Of a stretch of 64,000 nt of DNA, positions 32,700 through 45,182 are shown piece after piece. The position numbers and the translations under genes are program-made. Below the pieces are notes generated by a model. That model worked only from the letters and a program-made list of their open reading frames with translations. It ran no database searches and was not told where the DNA came from. Source of the DNA: Actinomycetes bacterium (GTDB taxonomy: Bacteria > Actinomycetota > Acidimicrobiia > Acidimicrobiales > Palsa-688); assembly GCA_021787035.1 (NCBI GenBank), contig JAJYMM010000202.1, forward strand, positions 29,326 through 93,325, read 5' to 3'. Numbering within the stretch: position 1 is the stretch's first letter; each line of letters starts with the position of its first letter.

Positions 32700-35600
32700 T
32701 TGTTGCCGTCTCGCCCCGCTCAGCGGGAGCGGCTCAGCTTCGCCAACCTCGACGAGGTACTACCGCTCCCAGACCTGATTTCAGTACAGCGCGACTCGTT
32801 CAAGTGGTTCCTGGACAAGGGCCTCGCGGAAGCATTCCGCGACATCAGCCCGATCGAGGACTTCTCCGGCTCGCTCAAGCTTGTCCTCGAGTTCGACCCT
32901 GACGACCTGGACCTGCGCCCACCCCCGAAGTTCTCGGTGGAGGAGTGCAAGGAAAAGGACATGACGTACGCGGCACCGATTTTCGTTCGCGCACAGTTCC
33001 AAAACGCCAGCACGGGTGAGATCAAGGAGCAGACGGTGTTCATGGGGGACTTCCCCGTGATGACCGAGAGAGGCACCTTCATCATCAACGGCACCGAGCG
33101 AGTAGTGGTATCCCAGCTGGTGCGCTCCCCTGGGGTCATCTTCCAACCTGGCCGTGACCAAAAAACGATCGTCACGGGCACCGTGCACCCCTACCGGGGT
33201 GAGTGGATCGAGTTCGACGTCGAGGCCAAGCCTGGGAAGGACATCACGGCTGGTTCCCGCGTCGCCCGCAAACGGCGGGTCTCGCTCTTCACGCTGCTCC
33301 GGGCGCTCGGGTATGCCGACGACGCGTTCCTCGAGCGGTTCGTGCGCCACTTCGACTTCTTGGAGCCACAGTGGGAGAAGGAACGAGATCTCTCTCCGAC
33401 CCAGGACGAGGCCCTTCTCGAGATTTACAAGCGGGCCAGGCCGGGGGAGCCTCCCTCGATCGACTCGGCGCGGGCCTATTTCGAAAACGCCTTTTTCAAC
33501 TCGAAGCGCTACGACCTGACGAGGGTCGGCCGCTACAAGCTGGACCGCAAGCTCGGCCCCGAAATAGCCAAGGACGAGGGCCTCTTTGGCCTGGACCTCG
33601 AACGCCCCGAGCCTGGCCAGACCGTCCTCTCACGGAGCGAGGTGCTGGCCGCCAGCACCTACTTGCTCCATCTCGCTCAAGGCGAAGGCGGCTACAGGCT
33701 TGACGACCAGGACCACTTCGCGAACAGGCGCGTGCGCTCGGTCGGCGAGCTAATCCAAAACCAGGTGCGGGTCGGCCTGTCCCGCATGGAGCGCGTCGTA
33801 CGCGAACGTATGACGACCCAGGACGTCGAGGCAATCACGCCCCAGACCTTGATCAACATCCGGCCCGTGGTGGCCGCGATCAAGGAGTTCTTTGGCACGA
33901 GCCAGCTCAGCCAGTTCATGGACCAGACCAACCCGCTCTCGGGCCTCACACACAAGCGCCGGCTCTCGGCGATGGGGCCCGGCGGTCTCTCGCGGGAGCG
34001 CGCCGGTTTCGAGGTTCGTGACGTGCACTCGTCCCACTACGGGCGCATGTGCCCAATTGAGACCCCCGAGGGGCCAAACATTGGCCTGATCGGGCACCTC
34101 GCCACTTACGGCCGGATAAACGAGTACGGCTTCATCGAGACGCCGTACCGGCGGGTCATCGGCGGCAAAGTCACCGAAGAGATCGTGTACCTGGCGGCCG
34201 ACGAGGAGGAGGAGTACGTCATCGCCCAGGCCAACGCCAAGTTCGCGCCCGACGGGACGCTCCTCGACGAGCGGGTGCTCGTGCGGCGTGCGCCCCAGGG
34301 GCCCGGGGTCCGGGTAGGCGCTGGTGGGACGACTTACGGGACGACGAGCGAGGTGGACTTCGTGCCCCCAGCCGAGGTCGACCTGATGGACGTCTCGCCG
34401 AAGCAGATCGTGTCCATCTCGACCGCCCTCATCCCCTTCATCGAGCACGACGACGCCAACAGGGCGCTTATGGGTGCCAACATGCAGAAGCAGGCAGTGC
34501 CCCTCGTCCGCCCGGAGGCGCCCTTCGTCGGCACCGGTGTCGAGGGCCGGGCGGCGCGCGACACCGGTGACGTGGCGCTAGCCGAGGGTGTTGGCACCGT
34601 GGTCGAGGTGACCGGTGACCACGTCATCGTCGATTACAAACCGGGCCAGCGGGACCGCTACGGGCGCTCGCTGGCACGAAAGACCTACCCGGTCTACAAG
34701 TTCCGCCGCTCCAACCAGAACACCTGCTTCAACCAGCGCATAGTCGTGGACGAGGGCCAAGAGGTGGTCGAGGGCGACGTCTTGGCGGACGGCCCCTCGA
34801 CCGAGGGGGGCGAGCTCGGCCTCGGCAAAAACCTGCTCGTTGCGTTCATGCCCTGGGAGGGTTACAACTACGAGGACGCGATCATCCTCTCGGAGCGCCT
34901 CGTGCGTGATGACGTGCTCTCTTCGATCCACATCGAGGAGCACGAAGTCGACGCCCGGGACACCAAGCTCGGGGCCGAGGAGATCACACGGGACATCCCG
35001 AACCTGTCAGAAGAGATCCTAAAGGACCTAGACGAGCGGGGGATCATCCGGGTTGGTGCCGAGGTCGGTGCCGGTGACGTGCTCGTGGGCAAGGTAACGC
35101 CCAAGGGTGAGACGGAGCTCACGCCCGAAGAGCGCCTGCTTCGCGCCATATTCGGAGAAAAGGCGAGGGAAGTGCGTGACACCTCGCTCAAGGTGCCCCA
35201 CGGTGAGTCGGGCAAGGTCATAGACGTCCGGGTGTTCTCACGTGAGGACGCGCACGAGTTGCCGCCTGGCGTCAACCAGCTCGTCCGGGTTTACGTGGCC
35301 CAGAAGCGCAAGATCACCGAAGGCGACAAGCTCGCCGGCCGCCACGGCAACAAGGGCGTGATCTCCAAGATCTTGCCCGTTGAAGACATGCCGCACCTGG
35401 CCGACGGCACCCCAGTCGACATCATATTGAACCCCCTCGGCGTCCCTTCTCGCATGAACGTGGGCCAGGTCCTGGAGAGCCACCTTGGCTGGGCTGCCCG
35501 CTGGGGGTGGGACATCGGCGGCAAGGGGCCGGCGCCCGCTGTGCCCGACGGGCGCAAGACTTCCCCGCTCGCCAAGCCGGCCAGTTTCTTGGCTAGCCCG

Positions 35601-36278
35601 AGCTTCGACGGGGCCCACTGGGACGAGACCGACCCAACCGGTAGGCACCCCACCATCAAGAACATTTTCGAGAACCTCAACCCCGAAGCGCCGGGCACGA
35701 ACTACGGGGACCATGGGCGCCTTATCGGCCCCGATGGCAAGGCCGTCCTCTATAACGGACGTACCGGGGAGCCCTACGACAACCCGGTCTCGGTCGGCTA
35801 CATATACATACTGAAACTCGCCCACTTGGTGGACGACAAGATCCACGCCCGCTCGACCGGGCCTTACTCGATGATCACCCAGCAGCCTCTCGGCGGCAAG
35901 GCCCAGTTCGGTGGGCAGCGCTTCGGTGAGATGGAGGTCTGGGCACTCGAGGCCTATGGTGCCGCGTACGCGCTGCAGGAGCTGCTCACGATCAAGTCAG
36001 ACGACGTGCTCGGGAGAGTAAAGGTCTACGAGGCGATCGTGAAAGGTGACAACATCCCCGAGCCCGGGATACCCGAGAGCTTCAAGGTGCTCATAAAGGA
36101 AATGCAGAGCCTCTGCCTGAACGTCGAAGTCCTTTCGACCACGGGCGAGCAGATAGAGATGCGCGAGCTCGACGAGGACGTGTTCCGTACGGCCGAAGAG
36201 CTCGGCATCGACATCAGCCGGCCCGAGCGGGGTTCCGACGAAGAGGACGCACGCCGCGCCAGCGAGAGGAGCTTCTAA
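32700..36278 (+). CDS. rpoB: RNA polymerase beta subunit
   Basis: Catalytic-core subunit of 1192 residues, typical for actinobacteria. Translation begins at a TTG (32700, or the next TTG at 32703) with AAGGAG 7-8 bases before it; no ATG or GTG is close by. The rifampicin region (about 401-430) keeps Asp408, His418 and Ser423, equivalent to E. coli D516, H526 and S531, so the enzyme should be rifampicin-sensitive. The residue equivalent to Leu533 is Met425. The C-terminal half has the [13 protein letters not shown] and [22 protein letters not shown] signatures. rpoC starts six bases after the stop. Confidence 0.98.
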   Translation: MLPSRPAQRERLSFANLDEVLPLPDLISVQRDSFKWFLDKGLAEAFRDISPIEDFSGSLKLVLEFDPDDLDLRPPPKFSVEECKEKDMTYAAPIFVRAQFQNASTGEIKEQTVFMGDFPVMTERGTFIINGTERVVVSQLVRSPGVIFQPGRDQKTIVTGTVHPYRGEWIEFDVEAKPGKDITAGSRVARKRRVSLFTLLRALGYADDAFLERFVRHFDFLEPQWEKERDLSPTQDEALLEIYKRARPGEPPSIDSARAYFENAFFNSKRYDLTRVGRYKLDRKLGPEIAKDEGLFGLDLERPEPGQTVLSRSEVLAASTYLLHLAQGEGGYRLDDQDHFANRRVRSVGELIQNQVRVGLSRMERVVRERMTTQDVEAITPQTLINIRPVVAAIKEFFGTSQLSQFMDQTNPLSGLTHKRRLSAMGPGGLSRERAGFEVRDVHSSHYGRMCPIETPEGPNIGLIGHLATYGRINEYGFIETPYRRVIGGKVTEEIVYLAADEEEEYVIAQANAKFAPDGTLLDERVLVRRAPQGPGVRVGAGGTTYGTTSEVDFVPPAEVDLMDVSPKQIVSISTALIPFIEHDDANRALMGANMQKQAVPLVRPEAPFVGTGVEGRAARDTGDVALAEGVGTVVEVTGDHVIVDYKPGQRDRYGRSLARKTYPVYKFRRSNQNTCFNQRIVVDEGQEVVEGDVLADGPSTEGGELGLGKNLLVAFMPWEGYNYEDAIILSERLVRDDVLSSIHIEEHEVDARDTKLGAEEITRDIPNLSEEILKDLDERGIIRVGAEVGAGDVLVGKVTPKGETELTPEERLLRAIFGEKAREVRDTSLKVPHGESGKVIDVRVFSREDAHELPPGVNQLVRVYVAQKRKITEGDKLAGRHGNKGVISKILPVEDMPHLADGTPVDIILNPLGVPSRMNVGQVLESHLGWAARWGWDIGGKGPAPAVPDGRKTSPLAKPASFLASPSFDGAHWDETDPTGRHPTIKNIFENLNPEAPGTNYGDHGRLIGPDGKAVLYNGRTGEPYDNPVSVGYIYILKLAHLVDDKIHARSTGPYSMITQQPLGGKAQFGGQRFGEMEVWALEAYGAAYALQELLTIKSDDVLGRVKVYEAIVKGDNIPEPGIPESFKVLIKEMQSLCLNVEVLSTTGEQIEMRELDEDVFRTAEELGIDISRPERGSDEEDARRASERSF

Positions 36279-36284
36279 GCAACC

Positions 36285-39200
36285 ATGTTGGATGTCAACA
36301 ACTTCGAGCAACTCCGTATAGGGCTTGCCACGGCGGACGAGATCCGCACGTGGTCCAACGGCGAGGTGAAGAAGCCCGAGACGATCAACTACCGCACGCT
36401 CCGTCCTGAAAAAGACGGCCTCTTCTGCGAGAAGATCTTCGGGCCCACGAAGGACTGGGAGTGCTACTGCGGCAAGTACAAGCGCGTGCGCTTCAAGGGG
36501 ATCATCTGCGAGCGCTGCGGCGTCGAGGTCACCCGGTCCAAGGTGCGTCGCGAGCGCATGGGGCATATCGAGCTCGCTGCTCCTGTGGTCCACATCTGGT
36601 ACCTGCGCGGCACTCGCTCTTGGCTCGCGTACCTCTTGATGGGTACCGAAGCGCGCGAGGAGCTCAAGGCCAAGCAGCTCGAAAAGGTCATCTACTTCGC
36701 CGCCAACCTCGTCACCTGGGTGGACGAGGAGCGTAGGCACGCCGACCTCCCCAATTTGGAGGTCGAGCTCAACGAGGAGATGGCGGACATCGAACGCACC
36801 CGCGACCTCGATATCGACCGGCGTTACAAGGAGCTCGAGCAAGAGCTCGCCAAGCTCGAGGCCGAGGGCGCCAAGGACTCCGAGCTGAAGGCGCGCCAGC
36901 GCCAAGTCGAGCGCGAGGTTGCAGCCATACGCGATCGCGCCGAGGGCGAGGCCGAGCTGGCCAAACGTTCCTTCGACGAGTTCAGGGACCTGCACGGGCG
37001 CAAGATCATCGAGGACGAACTGCTCTGGCGCGAGCTGCGGGACCGCTACGGCGACTACTTCAGGGGTGGCATGGGCGCGGAGGCGATCGCCCAGCTCATA
37101 GAAGAGATCGACCTCGACGAAGAGGAAACCAAGCTACGCGAGGTGATCGAGCCCGACGATGGCCGCCGGCACCTTTCGGTCCAGCGCAAGCAGAAGGCCA
37201 TCAAGCGCCTGAAAATAGTGTCTGCGTTCAACCGCCGTGACGAAAACGGGCGCCGGGTCAACGACCCGAGGGCAATGATCCTCGACGTCGTGCCGGTGAT
37301 CCCTCCCGAGCTGCGCCCCATGGTCCAGCTCGACGGCGGCCGGTTCGCGACGAGCGACTTGAACGACCTCTACAGGCGCGTGATCAACCGGAACAATCGC
37401 TTGAAGCGCCTCCTCGACCTCGGTGCGCCCGAGATCATCGTCAACAACGAGAAGCGGATGTTGCAGGAAGCGGTGGACGCGCTGTTCGACAACGGCCGGC
37501 GCGGCCGGCCCGTCACCGGACCTGGCAACCGGCCTCTAAAGAGCTTGTCGGACATGCTAAAGGGCAAGCAGGGCCGGTTCCGTCAGAACCTGCTCGGCAA
37601 GCGTGTCGACTATTCGGGCCGCTCGGTCATCGTGGTCGGCCCGACGCTCAAGCTTCACCAGTGCGGCCTTCCCAAGCAGATGGCACTCGAGCTGTTCAAG
37701 CCGTTCGCCATGAAGCGGCTGGTGGACTTGGAGCTCGCTCAAAACATCAAGTCCGCCAAGCGCATGGTGGAGCGGAGGCGTCCGCAGGTCTGGGACGTGC
37801 TCGAAGAGGTGATCAAGGAGCACCCCGTGTTCCTCAACCGAGCGCCCACGCTCCACCGCCTCGGCATCCAGGCCTTCGAGCCCGTTCTTGTCGAGGGTAA
37901 GGCGATCCAGATCCACCCGTTGGTGTGCACTGCGTTCAACGCCGACTTCGACGGTGACCAGATGGCAATACACCTGCCGCTATCCGCGGAGGCGCAGGCC
38001 GAGGCGAGGATCTTGATGCTTTCGGCCCACAACATCTTGAAGCCGGCGACGGGTCGCCCGATAGTGACTCCGACGCAGGACATGGTGTTCGGTGCCTACT
38101 ACTTGACGTTGGTCAAGGCTGGCGCCAACGGCGAGGGGCGCGTTTTCCGCCACCTCCATGAGGTTCGCCACGCTCTTGACAGCGGGGCTGTCGACCTGCA
38201 CGCCAAGATCGTGTGGCGCCGTCCCCTGCAGCCGGCCGACAGCGACGGGGCGAGCACGGTCGCCACAGCTACCGGCAACGACGACCTGGCCGGGGACTTG
38301 GCTTACGAGGAAATCTCGACGACCCCCGGGCGCCTCATCTTCAATACAGCCCTGCCCGAGGGTTTCCCCTTCGTGAACGACCTTGTCGGCAAGACGGCCC
38401 ATAGCCTTGGCCTCATCGTCGAAGTGCTCGCGGCCAACTACTCGCGCGTGACTGTTGCCGACAGTCTCGACAAGATAAAGGAGCTCTGCTACCGCTACGC
38501 GACCCAGTCGGGCCTCACGATCTCCATGGAGGACGTGAAGGTACCGCTCGCCAAGGCAGAGATCATCGCCCGCCACGAAAACGACGCTCAGAAAGCCGAA
38601 AGCCAGTTCAAGCGCGGCATCATCACCGACGACGAGCGGCGGCAAAAGGAGATCGAGATCTGGACGACGGCCAACTCCGAGGTCGGAAAGGCCATGGAGG
38701 AGAGCCTCCGGAAGATCCCCTTCAACCCCCTCGACATGATGGTGGACTCCGGTGCTCGGGGTAACCCCCAGCAGGTCCGCCAGATCGCGGGGATGAAGGG
38801 CCTCGTCTCGAACCCACGGGGCGAGATGATCCCCCGACCGATCGTGTCGAGTTTCCGCGAAGGTCTCTCGGTACTTGAGTACTTCATCTCGACCCACGGC
38901 GCCCGCAAGGGCCTGGCTGACACCGCTTTGCGCACAGCCGACTCCGGCTACCTGACCCGACGGCTCGTCGACGTGGCACAGGAGATGATCGTTCGGGAGA
39001 TCGACTGCGGCAGCACCAGAGGCATATGGGTGCGCGACGTGCGACCGGACGACGAAAAAGCGCGCTACTACCCCGAGACCCGTCTTGATGGGCGCGTGCT
39101 GGCCCGTGAGGTCACCCTCGCAGACGGCACGGTCCTGGAGGCGGGCACGCAGGTGGACGTCGCTTTGATGGAGGTCATCCGCGACGACCCAGGCGTCCAG

Positions 39201-40322
39201 GAAGTCATGGTGCGTTCGGTCCTCACCTGTGAGTCCCAGCACGGCATCTGTGCCATGTGCTACGGGCGTTCACTTGCTTCGGACCGCCTGATCGAGCTCG
39301 GTGAGGCGGTGGGCGTTATAGCGGCCCAGTCCATTGGGGAGCCCGGTACCCAGCTCACGATGCGGACCTTCCACACGGGAGGTATCGCGGGTGAGGACAT
39401 CACCCACGGGCTGCCGAGGGTCGTCGAGTTGTTCGAAGCGCGTACGCCTAAGGGCGCTGCTGTACTGGCCCGGACCTCGGGAGTGGTGCGCATCGCCGAG
39501 GAGGACAACAGCCGACGGGTGGCGATCGTCGGTGACGACGGCAGCGAGGACGTCTACACGGTGTCGCTTCGCTCCAAGCTGGCCGACGGCATCCGCGAGG
39601 GCGCCGACATCGCGGCTGGCGACGCGATAGTCGAGGGCCCGAGGGACCCCAAGGCCCTGCTCGAGATCAAGGGCATCCGGGAGACCCAGCAGTACCTTGT
39701 GGAGGAAGTCCAGCACGTCTATCGCGACCAGGGCGTTTCGATCCACGACAAGCACATCGAGTTGATCGTGCGCCAGATGCTGCGCCGGGTGCTCGTGGCC
39801 GAGCAAGGGGAATCGCCGTTCCTGCCCGGCGAGCGAGTCGATTCTCGCTTCTTTGCGGAGGTCAACCGCCAGCTGGTCCAGGAAGGAAAGCGCCCTGCCG
39901 AGGGCCGGCCCGAACTGATGGGCATCACGAAGGCCTCGCTGGCTACCGATAGCTGGCTCTCGGCCGCTTCGTTCCAGGAGACGACCAGGGTTCTCACGGA
40001 AGCTGCCATCGAAAGCCGCTCGGACCAGCTCTTCGGGCTCAAGGAAAACATCATCATCGGCAAGCTGATCCCCGCCGGTACGGGCATGTCGATGTACCGG
40101 GACGTGGTGGTTGACGCCCCGGAGGTGCAGCGCATGACGTTTTGGACCTCCGACGAGGAACCCGGCACTGAAGACCTCGCCGCCTGGCTGGCCAGTATCG
40201 GCAGTGGCACGGGGACTGACGGGGGCGGTGCTACCACCTTCGAGCCCGGTGACTTCGCGGGCGATTACGGCTACTCCTCGGGCTACGAGGAGGGCCACGA
40301 CGGCGGAGAGAACGCCGGCTAG
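36285..40322 (+). CDS. rpoC: RNA polymerase beta' subunit
   Basis: Largest core subunit, 1345 residues. Zinc site 1 is Cys60, Cys62, Cys75 and Cys78 (CYCGKY...CERC). The coiled-coil insert (about 175-235) is rich in Glu/Lys/Arg. The catalytic magnesium triad is NADFDGDQ (Asp554, Asp556, Asp558). The trigger loop region [21 protein letters not shown] and zinc site 2 (CGSTRG...[13 protein letters not shown]) are present. An acidic, Gly/Tyr-rich tail ends the protein ([14 protein letters not shown]). It follows rpoB closely, as usual. Confidence 0.98.
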   Translation: MLDVNNFEQLRIGLATADEIRTWSNGEVKKPETINYRTLRPEKDGLFCEKIFGPTKDWECYCGKYKRVRFKGIICERCGVEVTRSKVRRERMGHIELAAPVVHIWYLRGTRSWLAYLLMGTEAREELKAKQLEKVIYFAANLVTWVDEERRHADLPNLEVELNEEMADIERTRDLDIDRRYKELEQELAKLEAEGAKDSELKARQRQVEREVAAIRDRAEGEAELAKRSFDEFRDLHGRKIIEDELLWRELRDRYGDYFRGGMGAEAIAQLIEEIDLDEEETKLREVIEPDDGRRHLSVQRKQKAIKRLKIVSAFNRRDENGRRVNDPRAMILDVVPVIPPELRPMVQLDGGRFATSDLNDLYRRVINRNNRLKRLLDLGAPEIIVNNEKRMLQEAVDALFDNGRRGRPVTGPGNRPLKSLSDMLKGKQGRFRQNLLGKRVDYSGRSVIVVGPTLKLHQCGLPKQMALELFKPFAMKRLVDLELAQNIKSAKRMVERRRPQVWDVLEEVIKEHPVFLNRAPTLHRLGIQAFEPVLVEGKAIQIHPLVCTAFNADFDGDQMAIHLPLSAEAQAEARILMLSAHNILKPATGRPIVTPTQDMVFGAYYLTLVKAGANGEGRVFRHLHEVRHALDSGAVDLHAKIVWRRPLQPADSDGASTVATATGNDDLAGDLAYEEISTTPGRLIFNTALPEGFPFVNDLVGKTAHSLGLIVEVLAANYSRVTVADSLDKIKELCYRYATQSGLTISMEDVKVPLAKAEIIARHENDAQKAESQFKRGIITDDERRQKEIEIWTTANSEVGKAMEESLRKIPFNPLDMMVDSGARGNPQQVRQIAGMKGLVSNPRGEMIPRPIVSSFREGLSVLEYFISTHGARKGLADTALRTADSGYLTRRLVDVAQEMIVREIDCGSTRGIWVRDVRPDDEKARYYPETRLDGRVLAREVTLADGTVLEAGTQVDVALMEVIRDDPGVQEVMVRSVLTCESQHGICAMCYGRSLASDRLIELGEAVGVIAAQSIGEPGTQLTMRTFHTGGIAGEDITHGLPRVVELFEARTPKGAAVLARTSGVVRIAEEDNSRRVAIVGDDGSEDVYTVSLRSKLADGIREGADIAAGDAIVEGPRDPKALLEIKGIRETQQYLVEEVQHVYRDQGVSIHDKHIELIVRQMLRRVLVAEQGESPFLPGERVDSRFFAEVNRQLVQEGKRPAEGRPELMGITKASLATDSWLSAASFQETTRVLTEAAIESRSDQLFGLKENIIIGKLIPAGTGMSMYRDVVVDAPEVQRMTFWTSDEEPGTEDLAAWLASIGSGTGTDGGGATTFEPGDFAGDYGYSSGYEEGHDGGENAG

Positions 40323-40353
40323 CGCCACCGCGCGGCCAAAGCCGAGCGGCGTC

Positions 40354-40390
40354 GCCGCGGGCCGGCGCACACCACTCGCTGGCCCGCGGC
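40354..40390. terminator. Hairpin after rpoC
   Basis: Perfect 10-bp stem GCCGCGGGCC / GGCCCGCGGC (40354-40363 with 40381-40390) around a 17-base loop, 31 bp after the rpoC stop. No T tract follows. It probably separates rpoBC from the rpsL transcript. Confidence 0.55.
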
Positions 40391-40410
40391 TGCCGCTCAG
40401 CGCGAGACCG

Positions 40411-40449
40411 TGCTAACATGGCGGTCTGTCCTCCGGGCCAGCCCGGAGG
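40411..40449 (+). promoter_or_regulatory. rpsL promoter -10 and leader hairpin
   Basis: An extended -10 element TGCTAACAT (40411-40419) is followed by a perfect 8-bp hairpin CCTCCGGG-CCAG-CCCGGAGG (40430-40449) that would lie at the start of the transcript, about 50 bases before the rpsL ATG. A clear -35 is not visible. Whether the hairpin is a regulatory protein site is inference. Confidence 0.45.
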
Positions 40450-40497
40450 TTCGCGCCTGTCCGACAAGAGCCTTTTCCCCTTTCTAGAGACGAGTTC

Positions 40498-40866
40498 ATG
40501 CCCACGATTGCCCAACTGGTGCGCAAGGGGCGCCAGCAGACTTCAAAGAAGACCAAGACGCCGGCACTCCGGGGCGCTCCTCAACGCCGCGGCGTGTGCA
40601 CCCGCGTCTATACCAATACGCCCAAGAAGCCCAACTCGGCACTCCGCAAGGTCGCTCGCGTGAGGCTGTCTTCGGGCTTCGAGATCACCGCCTATATCCC
40701 CGGTGTTGGGCACAACCTCCAGGAGCACTCGATCGTGCTCGTAAGGGGAGGACGCGTAAAGGACCTGCCGGGCGTTCGTTACAAGGTCGTCCGTGGCACC
40801 CTCGACACCGCAGGTGTCCGGGACCGCAAGCAGGCGCGCAGTCGCTACGGAGCTAAGAAGGCGTAG
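40498..40866 (+). CDS. rpsL: 30S ribosomal protein S12
   Basis: Decoding-centre protein of 122 residues, near the usual 124. Starts [11 protein letters not shown] and has [20 protein letters not shown] and the [11 protein letters not shown] loop. Lys43 and Lys88 (in [10 protein letters not shown]), the positions changed in streptomycin-resistant strains, are both present, so sensitivity is expected. It is the first gene of the str operon, 12 bp before rpsG. Confidence 0.98.
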   Translation: MPTIAQLVRKGRQQTSKKTKTPALRGAPQRRGVCTRVYTNTPKKPNSALRKVARVRLSSGFEITAYIPGVGHNLQEHSIVLVRGGRVKDLPGVRYKVVRGTLDTAGVRDRKQARSRYGAKKA

Positions 40867-40878
40867 GAGGAGCCCAGC

Positions 40879-41349
40879 ATGCCTAGAAAGGGCCCAGCGC
40901 CACGCCGTGAGCTCGCGCCTGACCCCATTTACCACTCGGTGCTCGTCACCCAGCTGGTCAATAAGGTCCTCACGCGAGGTAAGAGGAGCGTTGCCGAGCA
41001 CATCGTCTACACCGCTCTCGACACCGTGAAGGCGCGGGGAGCTGGCGAGCCGATCACGGTGCTAAAGCGCGCCGTGGACAACACCAGGCCCCAGCTCGAA
41101 GTGAAGAGCCGTCGGGTCGGGGGCGCGACATACCAAGTCCCCGTAGACGTCAAGCCCCGCAGGGCCTCGACGCTTTCCGTGCGGTGGCTGGTAGGATATT
41201 CAAGGCAGAGGCGCGAAAAGACCATGGCTGAGCGCTTGGCGGGCGAGCTCATGGACGCTTCCAACGGCACCGGGGCGGCAGTGAAACGCCGGGAGGACAT
41301 GCACAAGATGGCTGAGTCCAACCGGGCCTTTGCCCACTACCGCTGGTAA
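40879..41349 (+). CDS. rpsG: 30S ribosomal protein S7
   Basis: 16S rRNA assembly protein of 156 residues, the normal length. Recognised by [52 protein letters not shown], and the end [16 protein letters not shown]. In other bacteria S7 represses translation of the str mRNA. Here the gap to rpsL is only 12 bp, too short for the E. coli-type S7 binding site. Confidence 0.98.
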   Translation: MPRKGPAPRRELAPDPIYHSVLVTQLVNKVLTRGKRSVAEHIVYTALDTVKARGAGEPITVLKRAVDNTRPQLEVKSRRVGGATYQVPVDVKPRRASTLSVRWLVGYSRQRREKTMAERLAGELMDASNGTGAAVKRREDMHKMAESNRAFAHYRW

Positions 41350-41396
41350 GGCACGCAGCGCAGTAGAGCGCACGACAACCGACTGGGCAAACGAAG

Positions 41397-43499
41397 ATGG
41401 CTGATAGCGCCAATAAAAGAGAGTTCCCCCTCGCCCGTACCCGCAACATCGGGATCATGGCCCACATCGATGCGGGCAAGACGACCACGACCGAGCGCAT
41501 CCTTTACTACACGGGCGTCAACTACAAGATCGGCGAAGTCCACGAGGGCAGCGCGACGATGGACTGGATGCCCCAGGAGCAGGAGCGGGGCATCACGATC
41601 ACGTCGGCCGCGACGACATGCCATTGGGCTGACCACCGCATCAATATCATCGACACCCCGGGCCACGTCGACTTCACCGTCGAGGTAGAGCGCTCGCTCA
41701 GGGTCCTCGACGGGGCGGTTGCGGTGTTCGACGCCGTCGCGGGCGTGGAGCCCCAGAGCGAGACGGTGTGGCGTCAAGCAGACAAGTACAGCGTCCCGCG
41801 CATCTGTTTCGTCAACAAAATGGACCGCATCGGGGCCAACTTCGGTCGTTGCGTCGACATGATCGAGGACCGTTTGGGGGCTGTCCCGGCGGTAGTTCAA
41901 CTGCCTATTGGGGCCGAGGGCACCTTCGTCGGCGTGGTCGACCTCATCGAGCAAAAAGCCCTCGTGTGGGACGAGAGCTCGCCCCGAGGCGAGGCGTTCA
42001 ACATTGTGGAGGTGCCTGCTGAGCTGGTGGCCGCTGCCCAGGAGGGTCGCCACCGGCTCATCGACACACTCTCCAATTTCGACGACAGCATCACCGAGAA
42101 GTTCCTCGCCGAGGAGGAGATAACCGTCGAGGACCTGCGCTCGGCGCTCCGGCGGGCGACGATCGCCGGCCAGGCGGTCCCCGTGCTCTGTGGCGCCGCC
42201 TTCAAAAACAAAGGCGTCCAGCCCATGCTCGACGCGGTCGTGTGGTACCTGCCGAGCCCGCTCGATATACCGCCGACACGGGGCACCGACCCCAAGTCGG
42301 GGGCCGAGATCGTGAGGCACTCCGACGACAAGGCGCCCTTCGCCGCGCTCGCGTTCAAGATCATGGGCGACCAGCACTTAGGAAAGCTCGTGTTCGCCCG
42401 CGTCTACTCGGGCATGGTGGCGCAGGGTGACTCTGTGCTCAACTCGACCCAGGACAGGAAGGAGCGCATCGGGCGGATCGTCCAGATGCACGCCAACCAT
42501 CGAGAACCCCGCGATGTCGCGTATGCCGGCGATATCGTTGCCCTCGTCGGGCTCAAGCACACCACAACCGGCGACACCCTCTGCGACGTCTCGGCGCCGG
42601 TCGTGCTCGAGTCGCTCGACTTCCCCGAGCCCGTGATCCATGTGGCCGTCGAGCCGAAGACAAAAGCCGACCAGGACAAGCTGTCCAAGGCGCTGCAGTC
42701 ACTCTCGGAGGAAGACCCGACCTTCCGTGTTCATGCCGATGAGGAGACGGGGCAGACTGTTATCGGCGGCATGGGCGAGCTCCACCTGGAGGTGCTCATA
42801 GACCGGATGCTCCGCGAGTTCCGCGTCGACGCCCACGTTGGAAAGCCTCAGGTCGCTTACCGGGAGACGATCAGGAAGACAGTCGAGAAGGTCGAGCACC
42901 GTTACGTGCGCCAGACAGGTGGGCGTGGCCAGTACGGCCACGTCGTGCTCAACCTCGAACCGACCGGCCCCGGCGGTGGCTACGAGTTCGTCGACAAGAT
43001 CACCGGGGGTGTGATCCCCAAGGAGTACATCCCAGCCGTCGACTCGGGCATTCAAGACGCCATGCAATCGGGCGTTCTCGCTGGTTACCCGGTCGTTGAC
43101 CTCCGCGCTACCCTCGTGTTCGGCTCGTACCACGACGTCGACTCATCCGAGATGGCCTTCAAGATCGCTGCCTCAATGTGCTTCAAAGAGGCCTGCCGGC
43201 GCGCCAGCCCGGTCCTCTTGGAGCCCATAATGGCCGTCGAGGTCGTGACGCCCGACGACTACCTTGGAGACGTGATCGGTGACCTGTCTTCACGTCGAGG
43301 CCACGTCGGCGGCATGGACCAGCGCGCCAACAACCAGGTGGTACGCGCTGACGTACCGCTCGCGGAGATGTTTGGTTACGCGACTGACTTGCGCAGCCGC
43401 ACGCAGGGACGGGCTACCTACACGATGCAGTTCAAGAGCTACCAGGAGGTGCCCGAGCAGGTGGCAAAGGAGATCGTGGCGAAGGTCAGGGGCGAGTAG
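41397..43499 (+). CDS. fusA: Elongation factor G
   Basis: Translocation GTPase of 700 residues. G1 is [13 protein letters not shown], the switch region has [10 protein letters not shown]3 DTPGHVDF and G4 NKMDR. Domain IV has [20 protein letters not shown] with the conserved tip, and the C-terminal part has [10 protein letters not shown]. No second translocation factor is present in the window. It follows rpsG by 47 bp and precedes tuf by 103 bp. Confidence 0.98.
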   Translation: MADSANKREFPLARTRNIGIMAHIDAGKTTTTERILYYTGVNYKIGEVHEGSATMDWMPQEQERGITITSAATTCHWADHRINIIDTPGHVDFTVEVERSLRVLDGAVAVFDAVAGVEPQSETVWRQADKYSVPRICFVNKMDRIGANFGRCVDMIEDRLGAVPAVVQLPIGAEGTFVGVVDLIEQKALVWDESSPRGEAFNIVEVPAELVAAAQEGRHRLIDTLSNFDDSITEKFLAEEEITVEDLRSALRRATIAGQAVPVLCGAAFKNKGVQPMLDAVVWYLPSPLDIPPTRGTDPKSGAEIVRHSDDKAPFAALAFKIMGDQHLGKLVFARVYSGMVAQGDSVLNSTQDRKERIGRIVQMHANHREPRDVAYAGDIVALVGLKHTTTGDTLCDVSAPVVLESLDFPEPVIHVAVEPKTKADQDKLSKALQSLSEEDPTFRVHADEETGQTVIGGMGELHLEVLIDRMLREFRVDAHVGKPQVAYRETIRKTVEKVEHRYVRQTGGRGQYGHVVLNLEPTGPGGGYEFVDKITGGVIPKEYIPAVDSGIQDAMQSGVLAGYPVVDLRATLVFGSYHDVDSSEMAFKIAASMCFKEACRRASPVLLEPIMAVEVVTPDDYLGDVIGDLSSRRGHVGGMDQRANNQVVRADVPLAEMFGYATDLRSRTQGRATYTMQFKSYQEVPEQVAKEIVAKVRGE

Positions 43500-43602
43500 A
43501 GCCGCAGCCCCGACCAAGCGTCAGTAGCGCCCACCAGCTGCTAAGGTATTGGACCGCTTCCGGCCGGATGGCCGGGCCCGCACAGGGAGCAACTAGAAGA
43601 AA

Positions 43603-44793
43603 ATGGCAAAGAAGCACTTCGAGCGCACCAAGCCCCACCTCAACATCGGCACGATGGGGCACATCGACCATGGCAAGACCACGCTGACGGCGGCGATCAC
43701 CAAGGTCTTGGCCGAGCACGACCCCCAGCACAACAGCTTCTACGCGTTCGACTCGATCGACAAGGCACCCGAGGAAAAGCAGCGCGGCATCACGATCAAT
43801 ATCGCCCACGTCGAGTACGAGACCGACAAGCGCCACTACGCGCACGTCGACATGCCGGGCCACGCCGACTACATCAAAAACATGATCACCGGTGCGGCCC
43901 AGGTTGACGGGGCGATCCTCGTCGTGTCCGCCCCTGACGGCCCGATGCCCCAGACGCGTGAACACGTCCTCCTCGCGCGCCAGGTCGGGGTGCCCTCGAT
44001 CGTGGTCGCGCTCAACAAGGTCGACATGATGGATGACGAGGAGCTGCTGGAGCTGGTCGAACTCGAGGTACGAGAGCTTCTCAACCAATACGAGTTCCCC
44101 GGCGACGACACGCCAATAGTCCGGGTTTCTGCCCTGAAGGCGCTAAACGGCGATGCAGACGCAGCCCAAGGCGTCCTCCAGCTCATGGAGGCGGTCGACA
44201 GCTACATACCTGAGCCCGTACGCGAGATCGACAGGCCGTTCCTCATGCCGGTGGAGGACGTCTTCACCATTTCAGGCCGCGGCACCGTTGCGACTGGAAA
44301 GGTCGAGCGCGGCCTCATCAAGGTCAACGACCAGATCGAGATCGTAGGCCTCCGCCCAACGGCGCGCACCGTCTGCACTGGTGTCGAGATGTTCCGGAAG
44401 ATCCTGGACGAGGGCCAGGCCGGTGACAACATCGGGGTGCTGCTCCGGGGAACCAAAAAAGAGGAGGTCGAGCGCGGCCAGGTCCTCTGCAAGCCCGGCT
44501 CGATCACCCCGCATACGGACTTTGAAGCTGCTGTCTATGTCCTAACGAAGGAAGAGGGTGGCCGTCACAAGCCGTTCTTTCCCAACTATCGGCCGCAGTT
44601 CTACTTCCGCACGACCGACGTAACAGGCAGCATCACGCTCCCCGAAGGGACTGAGATGGTGATGCCTGGTGACAACGTGACGATGACCGTGGAGCTGCAG
44701 AAGCCGATCGCCATGGACGAGGGCCTGCGCTTTGCCATCCGAGAGGGTGGCCGCACCGTTGGTGCCGGCAGCGTCACCAAGATCATCAAGTAA
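43603..44793 (+). CDS. tuf: Elongation factor Tu
   Basis: Aminoacyl-tRNA carrier GTPase of 396 residues, standard length. G1 is GHIDHGKTT, then [15 protein letters not shown]3 DMPGHADY and G4 ALNKVDM. Met stands where many bacteria have Cys (DCPGH) and mycobacteria have Ala. Domain II has [13 protein letters not shown] and domain III has [32 protein letters not shown] precedes the ATG. rpsJ begins 25 bp after its stop. Confidence 0.98.
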   Translation: MAKKHFERTKPHLNIGTMGHIDHGKTTLTAAITKVLAEHDPQHNSFYAFDSIDKAPEEKQRGITINIAHVEYETDKRHYAHVDMPGHADYIKNMITGAAQVDGAILVVSAPDGPMPQTREHVLLARQVGVPSIVVALNKVDMMDDEELLELVELEVRELLNQYEFPGDDTPIVRVSALKALNGDADAAQGVLQLMEAVDSYIPEPVREIDRPFLMPVEDVFTISGRGTVATGKVERGLIKVNDQIEIVGLRPTARTVCTGVEMFRKILDEGQAGDNIGVLLRGTKKEEVERGQVLCKPGSITPHTDFEAAVYVLTKEEGGRHKPFFPNYRPQFYFRTTDVTGSITLPEGTEMVMPGDNVTMTVELQKPIAMDEGLRFAIREGGRTVGAGSVTKIIK

Positions 44794-44818
44794 ATAGAAG
44801 CGAGGAAGAGGTCTTTCG

Positions 44819-45145
44819 GTGGCAGACGGCACAAGGCAGCGGATACGGATCAGGCTGAACGCCTATGACCACGAGGTCATAGACCAGTCGACTCGCAAGA
44901 TCGTGGAGACAGTCCTCCGCACCCAGGCAAAGGTGCGCGGGCCTGTCCCGCTGCCGACTGAGATCAAGCGTTGGACGGTCATCCGGAGCCCTCACAAGTA
45001 CAAGGACAGCCGCGAGCACTTCGAGATGAGGGTGCACAAGCGGCTTTTGGACATTGTCGAGCACAGCTCCAAGACCGTCGACTCGCTCCAGCGCATAGAG
45101 CTCCCGGCTGGCGTCGACATCGAGATCAAGATACAAAGCGCATGA
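44819..45145 (+). CDS. rpsJ: 30S ribosomal protein S10
   Basis: Ribosomal protein and Nus-complex partner NusE, 108 residues from a GTG start. Recognised by [40 protein letters not shown] and the end DIEIKIQSA. In most bacteria rpsJ opens the S10 operon with rplC next. Here it closes this block: two bases later a perfect palindrome begins and the next gene lies on the other strand. Confidence 0.98.
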   Translation: MADGTRQRIRIRLNAYDHEVIDQSTRKIVETVLRTQAKVRGPVPLPTEIKRWTVIRSPHKYKDSREHFEMRVHKRLLDIVEHSSKTVDSLQRIELPAGVDIEIKIQSA

Positions 45146-45146
45146 A

Positions 45147-45170
45147 GAGAGTGGCCAGCTGGCCACTCTC
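45147..45170. terminator. 24-bp perfect palindrome between convergent genes
   Basis: GAGAGTGGCCAG is followed immediately by its exact reverse complement, giving a 24-bp perfect palindrome that starts just after the rpsJ stop. Between convergent genes it can serve as a bidirectional terminator hairpin. It is not followed by a T tract on either side. Confidence 0.65.
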
Positions 45171-45182
45171 AGGGCGCGCTGC

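Noticed and set aside
36285..40370. Long minus-strand frames opposite rpoC (up to about 420 codons)
   Set aside because: They are antisense shadows in GC-rich coding DNA; rpoC is unambiguous and the products lack motifs.
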